Shown here piece after piece: positions 15,536 to 22,769 of a stretch of DNA of 35,777 bases. This stretch comes from an uncultured Clostridia bacterium (lineage in GTDB: Bacteria > Bacillota > Clostridia > TANB77 > CAG-508), in NCBI GenBank assembly GCA_947629555.1, contig CANRED010000015.1, positions 1 through 35,777 on the forward strand. Reading direction: 5' to 3'. The first letter of the stretch is position 1. Each line of letters starts with the position of its first letter. The notes below the pieces were generated by a model. It was given only the letters and a program-made list of their open reading frames with translations, searched no databases and was not told where the DNA came from. The translations under genes were made by a program, and so were the position numbers.

Positions 15536-16445
15536 ATGAATATTGTGTATATAAGCAAAGCAAATTCTATAGACGAAGTTTTAGAAAAATGGCAAACTAA
15601 ATTACCACTTTTTATAAAAAAGAAAATTATAAAAAATAAAATTTACTTTAAAAAGAATGGAGAAAATATAGAATGTAAATTATTTTTTACGGAAAAAAAT
15701 AAGGACAAAGTTTTAGAAAATATTGGGCAAAATATAAAGAATATAGTTGTAAAAAATGAATACAAAAATATAGTAATTTCAAATCAATTAAAAAATAATG
15801 AATTAATAACAAATAAGTTGCAAGAATTAAATATATTGAATGGAAGATGGTTATTTAATTATTTAATATATGATACGATAAATTACATATTACAAAAAAA
15901 AGATAAACAGATAGAGAATAGTGAGATATCTATATTAGTAAATAAAACAACAGATACAAATATTCAAAACATATTAAATATTGCAAAAAATGCAAAAATT
16001 TTAAATATAGTAACAGAGAATATACCTGTATTTAAACAAGTAGAAGACAAACTATATAATGAAATGGGAATAATGATAAGGGTAACCAATAATAAGAAAA
16101 GAAGTTTATTAAAATCAGATATAATTATAAATTTAGATTTTTCAGAAGATGAGTTAAACAAATATTATATTCCAAGTAAACGGAGTAATTGTTAATGTAA
16201 ATCGTGCAATAAAAATAAAGAAAAAAAGCTTTTCAGGAATAAATGTAAATGGATATGTAATAGATATACCAAATGAATATAAAAGAGAAAATTTTGATGA
16301 TAATGAAATGTATGAAAGTATGTTATTATGCAAAACACAGTTTCAAAATATCCTAGACAAAATAAAAGAAGATAATGTAAAAATAATTTCATTAAAAGGA
16401 AATAATGGAATTGTAAATGAAAAAGAATATAGTAATTTACAATAA
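15536..16445 (+). CDS. Unknown protein; needs a +1 shift at a CGG codon
   Basis: I do not recognise the family. Frame 0 runs 215 codons to ...YYIPSK and then meets CGG (16181-16183); it would stop four codons later. Skipping the C at 16181 gives GGA and continues GVIVNVNRAIKIKKKSFSGI, NVNGYVIDIPNEYKRE and so on to TAA at 16443-16445, 302 aa in all. The 87-codon continuation keeps the AT-rich codon style and directly adjoins, which argues for one protein. The repeated hydrophobic-strand pattern (NIVYISKA, EISILVNK, DIIINLDF, GVIVNVN) suggests an alpha/beta, Rossmann-like fold. The start follows GAGGTGTTATC. There is no signal peptide. Confidence 0.75.
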
Positions 16446-16541
16446 TTACAAAACAAATAAATAAAAAAACTAGATTTTTTATGGAATTTATGATAATATA
16501 AAATAAGATAATTAAAGGGAGATACTGGATATTTTGAAGAA

Positions 16542-16588
16542 AGGAGAAATGTAAATTCCGCAAAGAAATTTACATTTACAAAAATATG
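16542..16588 (+). promoter_or_regulatory. Hairpin between ribosome site and start codon of the GT4 gene
   Basis: AGGAG at 16542-16546 is 39 nt from the ATG at 16586, too far for normal initiation. Between them a perfect 11-bp stem (AAATGTAAATT 16547-16557 with AATTTACATTT 16567-16577) would fold out 31 nt and leave an 8-nt spacing. Confidence 0.55.
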
Positions 16589-17755
16589 AAGGTAACATTT
16601 TATTCTAATTTTTTAACACATCATCAAGTGCCATTTTGCTTAGAAATGCAAAAGAAATTAGGAGATGACTTTAAGTTTGTATCAACAGTAAAAATATTTC
16701 AATGGAGATTAGATTTAGGCTGGAAAGATTTAGATAAAGAGTATGATTTCGTTGTAAAAGCATACGAAAGCGAAGAAATGCTTAATAAAGCAAAACAGTT
16801 AGCATTAGACAGCGATATAGTTATAATTGGTTCAACTACAGATGAATGTATAGAAGAGAGATTAAAACAAGATAAAATAACATTTAGATATAGGGCAAGA
16901 ATTTTTATATTCCTAGATGGATTCCTAAAAACTATATTTGATAAAGAAAAAATGAAATTATTTTATGATAGGCATATAAAATATAGAAAAAATAAAAATC
17001 TATATTTATTATGTGCAAATGCCTATGGCGCAAATGATTTCAATTTATTAAGATTGTATAAAAACAAAATATATAAATGGGGATATTTTCTAGAAACTAA
17101 TAACTATGATATAGACAAATTAATAGATGAGAAAGAAAAGAATGAAAAAATACAAATAGTATGGGTAGCGAGATTTATAAAATGGAAACATCCAGAAGTA
17201 GTATTAAAACTTGCTAAGAATTTAAAAAAGCAAAACTACAATTTTAAGATAAAAATGTTAGGTACAGGTGAATTAGAAGAAAAAATGAAAACAGCTGTGA
17301 AGAAACAAAATTTAGAAGATGTTATAGAAATTGTAGGTCAAGTACCAAGTGACAAGGTTAAAGATTATATGGAAGAAGCAAATATTTTCATAGGAACAAG
17401 TGATTCTAGAGAAGGTTGGGGAGCTGTAGTAAATGAAGCTATGAATGCCGGTTGTGCAATAGTTGCTAATCAAAAAATGGGATCAGTACCGTTTTTAATA
17501 AAAGATGGCGAAAATGGTATGATGTATAGCTCTTATAAAGATTTTGAAAATAAAATAAAATATTTAATAGATAATAAAGAAGTAAGAAGAAAATTTGGTA
17601 AGAATGCATATAAATTAATAACAGAAAAATGGACAAGTAAGGTAGCTACGGATAATTTATTAAATTTATTTGACAGTATTATAAATGGAAAGGAGTTTGA
17701 TGTAAAAGATGGACCAGCAAGTAGAGCAAGAAACTATAAAAGAAAAAAGATTTAG
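16586..17755 (+). CDS. Glycosyltransferase, family 4-like
   Basis: The 389-aa protein transfers a sugar from an activated donor, probably in cell-surface glycan synthesis. The C-terminal half is a clear Glycos_transf_1 (GT-B) domain with IVWVARFIKWKHPEVVLKLA, KIKMLGTGELEEKMK and VIEIVGQVP. The donor-site motif SREGWGAVVNEAMNAGCAIV carries the EX7E-type glutamates. The N-terminal half (YSNFLTHHQVPFCLEM) is the acceptor domain. It overlaps the next glycosyltransferase by 47 nt, so the two are co-translated. The acceptor and donor cannot be read from sequence. Confidence 0.9.
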   Translation: MKVTFYSNFLTHHQVPFCLEMQKKLGDDFKFVSTVKIFQWRLDLGWKDLDKEYDFVVKAYESEEMLNKAKQLALDSDIVIIGSTTDECIEERLKQDKITFRYRARIFIFLDGFLKTIFDKEKMKLFYDRHIKYRKNKNLYLLCANAYGANDFNLLRLYKNKIYKWGYFLETNNYDIDKLIDEKEKNEKIQIVWVARFIKWKHPEVVLKLAKNLKKQNYNFKIKMLGTGELEEKMKTAVKKQNLEDVIEIVGQVPSDKVKDYMEEANIFIGTSDSREGWGAVVNEAMNAGCAIVANQKMGSVPFLIKDGENGMMYSSYKDFENKIKYLIDNKEVRRKFGKNAYKLITEKWTSKVATDNLLNLFDSIINGKEFDVKDGPASRARNYKRKKI

Positions 17756-18542
17756 TATTATAACCCCTGCACATAATATAGAAGATTATATAGAAAGAGC
17801 TATAAATAGTGTAGAAAATCAAACTTTTCAAGATATAGAATTTATAATAGTAAATGACTGTTCAACAGATAATACAGAAGAAAGAATTTTAAATTCTTGC
17901 AATAAATATAAAAATATAACATACATAAAACATAAAGAAAATAAAAAAGCAGGAGGGGCAAGAAATACAGCACTAAATATTGCTAAGGGCGAATATATAG
18001 TATTCTTAGACGGAGATGATTATTTAGCAGACAATACCGTACTAGAAAGACTAGATAAAGTTATAGGAAATGACAAGCCAGATGTTATATATTTAGGATT
18101 TAAAATAGAAGGAGATAGAGAGGAATTAGTAATTCCAAATGCTGAAACTTGTACAAAAACATATAAAGCTGCTCAAGATAAATATCCAAATCCATGGAGT
18201 AAATGTTGGAGAAGAGAATATTTAGAAGAATATAATGTTAGATTTCCAGAAAATAGATTTTATGAGGATGTTTTATTTGTATATAAAGGTGTAATGAATG
18301 CAAAAGAAACTAAAATAGCAGATTTTGTTGTTCATAAATACACAAGTGGAAGACCAAATAGTATGACAACTAAAATTAATTTGAAAAATATAGAAGATAC
18401 TATAAAAAATTTAAATGATTTACTATTAATGAGAGAAAAAGAATATACAAAGGAAATAGATATTATTATACAAAAAGAAGTAAAAATGTGCAAAAAAAGA
18501 CTAGATGACACTTTCAAAAAAATTATTAATGAAAAAATATAA
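17709..18542 (+). CDS. Glycosyltransferase, family 2
   Basis: The 277-aa protein is an inverting GT-A enzyme. It has FSIITPAHNIEDYIERAINS at the N-terminus, IIVNDCSTDNT, GGARNTALNIAKGEYIVFLD with the metal-binding DGDD (a DXD equivalent), and SKCWRREYLEEYNVRFPE plus FYEDVLFVYKG near the acceptor site. It overlaps the upstream GT4 gene, and the pair probably works on one surface polymer. No membrane segment is seen. Confidence 0.92.
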   Translation: MDQQVEQETIKEKRFSIITPAHNIEDYIERAINSVENQTFQDIEFIIVNDCSTDNTEERILNSCNKYKNITYIKHKENKKAGGARNTALNIAKGEYIVFLDGDDYLADNTVLERLDKVIGNDKPDVIYLGFKIEGDREELVIPNAETCTKTYKAAQDKYPNPWSKCWRREYLEEYNVRFPENRFYEDVLFVYKGVMNAKETKIADFVVHKYTSGRPNSMTTKINLKNIEDTIKNLNDLLLMREKEYTKEIDIIIQKEVKMCKKRLDDTFKKIINEKI

Positions 18543-18545
18543 TGC

Positions 18546-18573
18546 TTTACAATAAAATTATTTGTGCTATACT
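18546..18573 (+). promoter_or_regulatory. Promoter of the Thg1-like gene
   Basis: TTTACA (18546-18551), 16 nt, TATACT (18568-18573). Confidence 0.5.
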
Positions 18574-18620
18574 AAATATAGATATGCAATTTGAGGATTG
18601 GCACGTATAGCCACGAATTT

Positions 18621-18688
18621 ATAGTTATAGAACTATTTTTTAGTTATTGTATATCAAATTTAAGAGGATATTTAGGTATCCTCTTAAA
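18621..18688 (+). promoter_or_regulatory. Structured leader of the Thg1-like gene
   Basis: ATAGTT/AACTAT (18621-18636) followed by T6 resembles a small terminator. A perfect 11-bp stem at 18660-18670 / 18677-18687 (TTAAGAGGATA) lies just before the ribosome site. It could be an attenuator-like leader, but I do not recognise a riboswitch class. Confidence 0.35.
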
Positions 18689-18710
18689 ATAAATATATTG
18701 GAGAAATATT

Positions 18711-19385
18711 ATGTGGAAAAATTATTTTTATAATATACAAACTAAGTATAGTATGAGATTAAGTAAAACTATTCCATTAGTAATAAGATTAGATGGAAAA
18801 AATGTTACTAAAGATAAAAGTATTAATTTATTAGATATAAAAACAGAAAATAGTTTTAGCAATTCTTTAGAAAAAACAGTAAAATATTATACAGAAAAGT
18901 ATCATTGCTTTGCCATATTTGGTTCTGATGAAGTAAGCTTTATTTGTATTGAGCCAAGAGTAATTATAAAAGATTTAGATTCAGAAGAAACATATTTTTC
19001 AAATGAAGTAATATCACTATTTACACAGTATTTTTTTGATTATTTTAACGAATTTGATAAACATAAAAAAGTATATTGGCATGGAAAATGTTTTTCAATA
19101 AATAATGAAAAAATACAATCATACATAAAATATCGTTCTAGAATAATTGAAAATGTAATGACTACATACTTTTTAGTTTCAAAAAATGCATATAATGGTA
19201 ATGAAAAATTAGAAACTAGAATAGATAAATGTAAACAATTTAGCGATTATGATAAATTCAAAGATATACAAAGAGGAATTTTATATTACAATGGCAAAAG
19301 AATAGACTTAGATAAATTTTTAAATGGGCAAATAGAAGAACTAAACAAAATAGATATAGACAATTTATTTTCAGATTTGTTATAG
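18711..19385 (+). CDS. Thg1-like 3'-5' nucleotidyltransferase (tRNAHis guanylyltransferase family)
   Basis: Members of this family add nucleotides in the 3'-5' direction, either G-1 on tRNAHis or repair of 5'-truncated tRNAs. The 224-aa protein shows PLVIRLDGKNVTK with metal ligand D28 and G29. It also has FGSDEVSFI with D73-E74, which match the two catalytic carboxylate sites of Thg1. The spacing between them and the C-terminal IQRGILYYNGK also fit. Bacterial members are usually Thg1-like proteins (TLPs) for tRNA repair. The gene sits alone, with its own promoter and structured leader, before the infC operon. Substrate specificity is unknown. Confidence 0.8.
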   Translation: MWKNYFYNIQTKYSMRLSKTIPLVIRLDGKNVTKDKSINLLDIKTENSFSNSLEKTVKYYTEKYHCFAIFGSDEVSFICIEPRVIIKDLDSEETYFSNEVISLFTQYFFDYFNEFDKHKKVYWHGKCFSINNEKIQSYIKYRSRIIENVMTTYFLVSKNAYNGNEKLETRIDKCKQFSDYDKFKDIQRGILYYNGKRIDLDKFLNGQIEELNKIDIDNLFSDLL

Positions 19386-19402
19386 AAATTACATAAAATC
19401 TA

Positions 19403-19431
19403 TTGACAAATATGGTAAATTACGGTATTAT
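19403..19431 (+). promoter_or_regulatory. Promoter of the infC operon
   Basis: TTGACA (19403-19408), 17 nt, TATTAT (19426-19431). Confidence 0.75.
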
Positions 19432-19441
19432 TATATATGTT

Positions 19442-19558
19442 TTAAAGAAGAAGCATCCACTTCTCACCTTATTCAAGTAAGAAAAAAGGTTAAATATAAC
19501 TAAATAATTAGTTTATTTGTAGTGGATTGACTTTTTTAAAAGTCAATTTTTTTAATTT
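19442..19558 (+). ncRNA. L20-type leader with attenuator terminator
   Basis: The 5' leader of infC-rpmI-rplT has GCATCCACTTCTCACC at 19453-19468, whose ATCCACT can pair at distance with AGTGGAT at 19521-19527. A terminator-like hairpin follows (ATTGACTTTT / AAAAGTCAAT, about 19527-19550, then T's). This layout matches the ribosomal protein L20 leader of Bacillota, where L20 binding favours premature termination. Confidence 0.75.
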
Positions 19559-19573
19559 ATGGAGGTGTTTTTT

Positions 19574-20080
19574 ATAAAACAAGAATTACCTATTAATTCA
19601 CAAATAAGAGCTGCATCAATTCAAGTAATTGACGAACAAGGGCAAAAATTAGGAGTAATGACACCAAGAGAAGCTCTAGAAATTGCTGAAGAAAAAAATT
19701 TAGACTTAGTTATGGTATCAAATAATGCAGATATACCAGTTTGTAAAATAATGAACTATGGCAAGTATAAATTTGAACAAGCTAAAAAAGAAAAAGAATC
19801 AAAGAAAAAACAAAAAACTGTAGAAATAAAAGAAATTCGTATAACACCTGGAATAGAAGAACATGATTTTAACTTTAAAGCTAAAAATGCAAAAAAGTTT
19901 ATACAAGATGGAAATAAAGTTAGAATAACAGTTAAATTTAGAGGTAGAGAATTAAATTATACAAAATTGGGAGAGGCAACTTTAAATAAATTTATAGAAG
20001 AATTATCAGATGTTGCTACAGCAGAAAAGAAGCCAGTATTAGAAGGCAAGAACATGTTTGTAATTTTATCACAAAAATAA
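19574..20080 (+). CDS. infC: Translation initiation factor IF-3
   Basis: IF-3 proofreads initiator tRNA and start codons on the 30S subunit. The N-domain (LPINSQIRAASIQVIDEQGQ, LGVMTPREALEIAEE), the PVCKIMNYGKYKFEQ linker, and the C-domain (IRITPGIEEHDFNFKAKNAK, VRITVKFRGRE) are complete. An ATG at 19559 lies in frame, but its GGAGGTG is itself the ribosome site. ATA at 19574, 4 nt after GGTGTT, is the expected non-canonical infC start (family: AUU/AUC/AUA), giving 168 aa. Such starts let IF-3 repress its own translation. It is the first gene of infC-rpmI-rplT. Confidence 0.95.
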   Translation: MKQELPINSQIRAASIQVIDEQGQKLGVMTPREALEIAEEKNLDLVMVSNNADIPVCKIMNYGKYKFEQAKKEKESKKKQKTVEIKEIRITPGIEEHDFNFKAKNAKKFIQDGNKVRITVKFRGRELNYTKLGEATLNKFIEELSDVATAEKKPVLEGKNMFVILSQK

Positions 20081-20103
20081 ATTTTAAGAGGGGGAAAAGT
20101 ATT

Positions 20104-20307
20104 ATGCCAAAGTTAAAAACAAATAAAGCTGCAAAGAAAAGATATTCATATACAGCTACAGGAAAAGTAAAAAGAACAGCTGCTAATAGAAGACATCTTT
20201 TAGCAAATAAAACAAAGAGACAAAAGAAATCTGCAAGAGTTCCATCAGCTTATGCTGATAAAACTTGTGAAGCAGGAATTAAAAGATTATTACCATATGG
20301 TAACTAG
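20104..20307 (+). CDS. rpmI: 50S ribosomal protein L35 (bL35)
   Basis: The small basic ribosomal protein (67 aa) is complete: MPKLKTNKAAKKRYSYTATG, KRTAANRRHLLANKTK, and a GIKRLLPYGN end typical of the family. It lies between infC and rplT with strong ribosome sites (AGAGGGGGAAAAG). Confidence 0.98.
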   Translation: MPKLKTNKAAKKRYSYTATGKVKRTAANRRHLLANKTKRQKKSARVPSAYADKTCEAGIKRLLPYGN

Positions 20308-20340
20308 GAATAAATTGAGTAAATAGGAAGGTGAAATAAA

Positions 20341-20691
20341 ATGGCAAGAGTAAAAACAGCAAGAACAACAAGAGCAAGACATAAAAAAATATTAAAACAA
20401 GCTAAAGGATACTATGGAGCAAAAAGTATAAGATATAGAATGGCAAATCAAGCTGTTATGAAATCTTTAAAATATGCTTATGTAGGAAGAAAAGATAAAA
20501 AAAGTAATTTTAGAAAATTATGGATAACAAGAATAAATGCTGCTGCAAGAATGAATGGAACAACATACAGCAAATTAATAGCTGGAATGAAAAAAGCAAA
20601 TATAAATATAAATAGAAAAATGTTAGCTGAAATAGCAGTATCAGATGCAAAAGCATTTACAGAAATAGCAGAATTAGCTAAAAAAGCATAA
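20341..20691 (+). CDS. rplT: 50S ribosomal protein L20 (bL20)
   Basis: The 116-aa ribosome assembly protein binds 23S rRNA early and, by family precedent, the leader of its own operon. [49 protein letters not shown] and [11 protein letters not shown] are diagnostic. It is the last gene of the operon. Confidence 0.98.
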   Translation: MARVKTARTTRARHKKILKQAKGYYGAKSIRYRMANQAVMKSLKYAYVGRKDKKSNFRKLWITRINAAARMNGTTYSKLIAGMKKANININRKMLAEIAVSDAKAFTEIAELAKKA

Positions 20692-20705
20692 TTTTAAATT
20701 AAATA

Positions 20706-20738
20706 GGGGGCACGTTAAACAACGTGTTCTTTTTTTGT
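20706..20738 (+). terminator. Intrinsic terminator of the infC operon
   Basis: GGCACGTT and AACGTGTTC enclose an AAAC loop, followed by a T run. Confidence 0.85.
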
Positions 20739-20763
20739 AAATGCACCAAAAATGAATGCACAT

Positions 20764-20794
20764 CGTAGGGGTCGCTTAGGTCAAGCAACCCGTT
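20764..20794 (+). repeat. REP-like palindrome, diverged
   Basis: CGTAGGGGTCGCTTAGGTCA then AGCAACCCGTT. The two arms show partial complementarity around the TAGGGGTCG/CGACCC theme. Confidence 0.65.
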
Positions 20795-20839
20795 TTTTAG
20801 TGAATGGTGAAGAGTGAATAGTTAATAATGAATAGTACA

Positions 20840-20892
20840 AAATTTGCTTTGGCAAATTTTGATGTAGGGGTCGGCGTCCCCGACGACCCGTG
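20840..20892 (+). repeat. AT hairpin plus REP-like palindrome
   Basis: AAAATTTGC and GCAAATTTT (20840-20860) form a hairpin. TGTAGGGGTCGGCGTCCCCG then ACGACCCGTG (20863-20892) is a near-exact match to the copy inside the transposase gene at 350-382. Confidence 0.75.
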
Positions 20893-20943
20893 TGGCAAGA
20901 CTACATTTCTTGTTTTTTACAAAAATAATTTAAAATAACTATT

Positions 20944-20975
20944 GCAATATGATAACAAATATGTTATCATATTGC
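20944..20975. promoter_or_regulatory. Perfect palindromic operator of the toxin-antitoxin operon
   Basis: GCAATATGATAAC (20944-20956) and GTTATCATATTGC (20963-20975) are perfect 13-bp inverted repeats around AAATAT, about 20 bp before the toxin start. This is a likely binding site for the HTH antitoxin. Confidence 0.65.
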
Positions 20976-20996
20976 TGTAGTAGTATAGGAGACAAT

Positions 20997-21389
20997 ATGT
21001 ATAATATAGAAATATATCAAGATAAATTAGGAAATAGCGAAATAAATGACTATCTACAAGAGTTAAGTAAAAAATATACTACTAGCAAAGATAGTAGAAT
21101 AAAGTATAATAAAATAATATCTTATATAAGGTTGTTAAAGCAGTATGGAACAAGATTAGGAGAACCTTATATGAAGTATTTAGAAGAAGATATATGGGAA
21201 TTAAGACCAGTTAGGGACAGAATTTTATTTTCATACTATAAAGATAATACTTTTATTTTATTAACTGTATTTATGAAAGATACACAAAAAACACCGCAAC
21301 GCGAAATTGAAAAAGCAAAATTATATTTGAAAGATTTTATTAGTAGGAGTGATGAAAATGAAAATAAAACCTTCGAGAAATTGGAATGA
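20997..21389 (+). CDS. RelE/HigB-like toxin (phage Gp49-like family)
   Basis: The 130-aa protein has the fold signature of HigB/Gp49-like mRNA interferases: YIRLLKQYGTRLGEPYMKYL, then DIWELRPVRDRILFSYYKDN, then FILLTVFMKDTQKTPQREIE. The ATG at 20997 with GGAGACAAT is preferred over the upstream ATG at 20949, which falls inside the palindromic operator. The toxin-first order with a downstream HTH antitoxin is the HigBA layout. It overlaps the antitoxin by 32 nt. Confidence 0.88.
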   Translation: MYNIEIYQDKLGNSEINDYLQELSKKYTTSKDSRIKYNKIISYIRLLKQYGTRLGEPYMKYLEEDIWELRPVRDRILFSYYKDNTFILLTVFMKDTQKTPQREIEKAKLYLKDFISRSDENENKTFEKLE

Positions 21390-21645
21390 AATCGAGAAAA
21401 ATTTAAATATAACACCAGAACAAGAAGTAGAAATTCAATTGGAAATGGATATTATTAAAGCTGTTATAGAGGCAAGAGAAAGTCAAAAATTGACTCAAAG
21501 AGATTTAAGCAAGAAAAGTGGAGTAAAACAACCGGCGATAGCAAGAATTGAGAAAGGGATAAATTCAGCTCAAATTCGTACAATTATAAAATTATTGTAT
21601 CCAATGGGGTATACTTTAAGAGTTATGCCAATAGATAGTAAATAG
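21358..21645 (+). CDS. HigA-like antitoxin with Xre-type helix-turn-helix
   Basis: The 95-aa protein starts MKIKPSRNWNEIEKNLNITP. It has a helix-turn-helix region VIEARESQKLTQRDLSKKSG, VKQPAIARIEKGINSA and TIIKLLYPMGYTL. It should neutralise the upstream toxin and bind the palindrome at 20944-20975. The ATG at 21358 is 9 nt from TAGGAG. The ATG at 21352 and GTG at 21349 are closer alternatives. Confidence 0.88.
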   Translation: MKIKPSRNWNEIEKNLNITPEQEVEIQLEMDIIKAVIEARESQKLTQRDLSKKSGVKQPAIARIEKGINSAQIRTIIKLLYPMGYTLRVMPIDSK

Positions 21646-21694
21646 GTAAAGGCACGGAGCTTTTGTCTACAACAAATATTTTGTTAAAAAATAT

Positions 21695-21723
21695 TTGACA
21701 TGTAAAACCTATTAGTATATAAT
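21695..21723 (+). promoter_or_regulatory. Perfect consensus promoter of the surface-protein locus
   Basis: TTGACA (21695-21700), 17 nt, TATAAT (21718-21723). Confidence 0.8.
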
Positions 21724-21758
21724 AACTGCATAAATAAAAATAAAAGGAGAATGCAAAA

Positions 21759-21833
<75 letters not shown>

Positions 21834-21861
21834 AAACTAAAAAAATAAACAAAAACATAGA

Positions 21862-21918
21862 TAAAAGCACAAAATTCTATGTGTATTTTTAATACACGTA
21901 AATTTTGTGCTTTTTTTA
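21862..21918 (+). terminator. Intrinsic terminator between leader ORF and surface-protein genes
   Basis: The outer stem AAAGCACAAAATT pairs with AATTTTGTGCTTT, the inner stem GTGTATT pairs with AATACAC, and seven T's follow. It stands in the leader, 60 nt upstream of the 21980 gene, as an attenuator would. The 334-base gap at 21646-21979 holds the promoter, the leader ORF and this terminator. Confidence 0.85.
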
Positions 21919-21979
21919 ACCTAAAAAAGTTGTTACCGAAGGTAAGTGAGGGTTTTAAAATAAAGGAGGAACAAAACAA

Positions 21980-22738
21980 ATGAAAAACAAAAAAATATTA
22001 ATTTTAACATTAATAGTATTTTGCGTAATAATACTATTAACACCTGCTGTACATGCAAGTTTTCAAAGTATTGGAGTGAATAATCCATTTGAGGCTAGTG
22101 GGGATGATTACGGTGATGAAAGTATAAATACTCTAGAGAAATATATGTTAGAAATAAGAAGAATGGAAACAAGTGGAGCAGGATTAGGATTAAATGAAAC
22201 AATAAATTCTAATACATTACTTTCAGAAACTTCAAATAAGATAGATGTACATATGGAAAAAAATACAGAATATGGAGCAGTTGTATTATTAGGAGCATCA
22301 AATTTTGGAAAACAAGGACAATCGATTGAAGAAAGAAAAATGCAAGAGGGATCAATTACAGGTTCAACTAAACAAGCTAGTTCAACTGGTAATAAATATG
22401 GAGTATATGAATTATCATATTATATTAACAAAAACAGCAAAATAACAAATACTATAAGCTGGTATTATGATTCAACAGCATCAGTAATTGAAAATTTTTA
22501 TAACAGTAATAAAATAGCAAATAGATATGTAGATATATATATAAATAGGACACCTAAAATAGGAGATGCTACAATTGAAACATTAAATTGGCATGGTGAT
22601 TTTGAAGATGACAAAATTAGTATAACTAAGGGGACTAGTATAGCTAGAGGAACATGCAGTCCATTTGCTTTGCGTTCAACTTCACGTTCTGACTTAGAGT
22701 GTAGTCGTGCTGTTATTGTTGTAGGAGAAGGAGTGTAA
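21980..22738 (+). CDS. Exported protein of unknown function
   Basis: The 252-aa protein has a signal peptide (MKNKK, a hydrophobic core, then a probable cleavage after VHA near residue 26). The mature part has a GNKYGVYELSYYINKN stretch and an ARGTCSPFALRSTSRSDLEC tail. These recall the GNVYGVYDMSG and RGG...FR motifs of formylglycine-enzyme/lectin-like folds in Clostridia surface proteins, but the likeness is weak. The start follows AAAGGAGGAACAAAACAA. It probably forms an operon with the next gene, 31 nt away, downstream of the (AC)n leader. Confidence 0.7.
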   Translation: MKNKKILILTLIVFCVIILLTPAVHASFQSIGVNNPFEASGDDYGDESINTLEKYMLEIRRMETSGAGLGLNETINSNTLLSETSNKIDVHMEKNTEYGAVVLLGASNFGKQGQSIEERKMQEGSITGSTKQASSTGNKYGVYELSYYINKNSKITNTISWYYDSTASVIENFYNSNKIANRYVDIYINRTPKIGDATIETLNWHGDFEDDKISITKGTSIARGTCSPFALRSTSRSDLECSRAVIVVGEGV

Positions 22739-22769
22739 TACATATTAATTCTAATAAAAGGAGACCATA

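Noticed and set aside
20949..20996. Toxin start at ATG 20949
   Set aside because: That ATG lies inside the palindromic operator and has no ribosome site. The ATG at 20997 has one.
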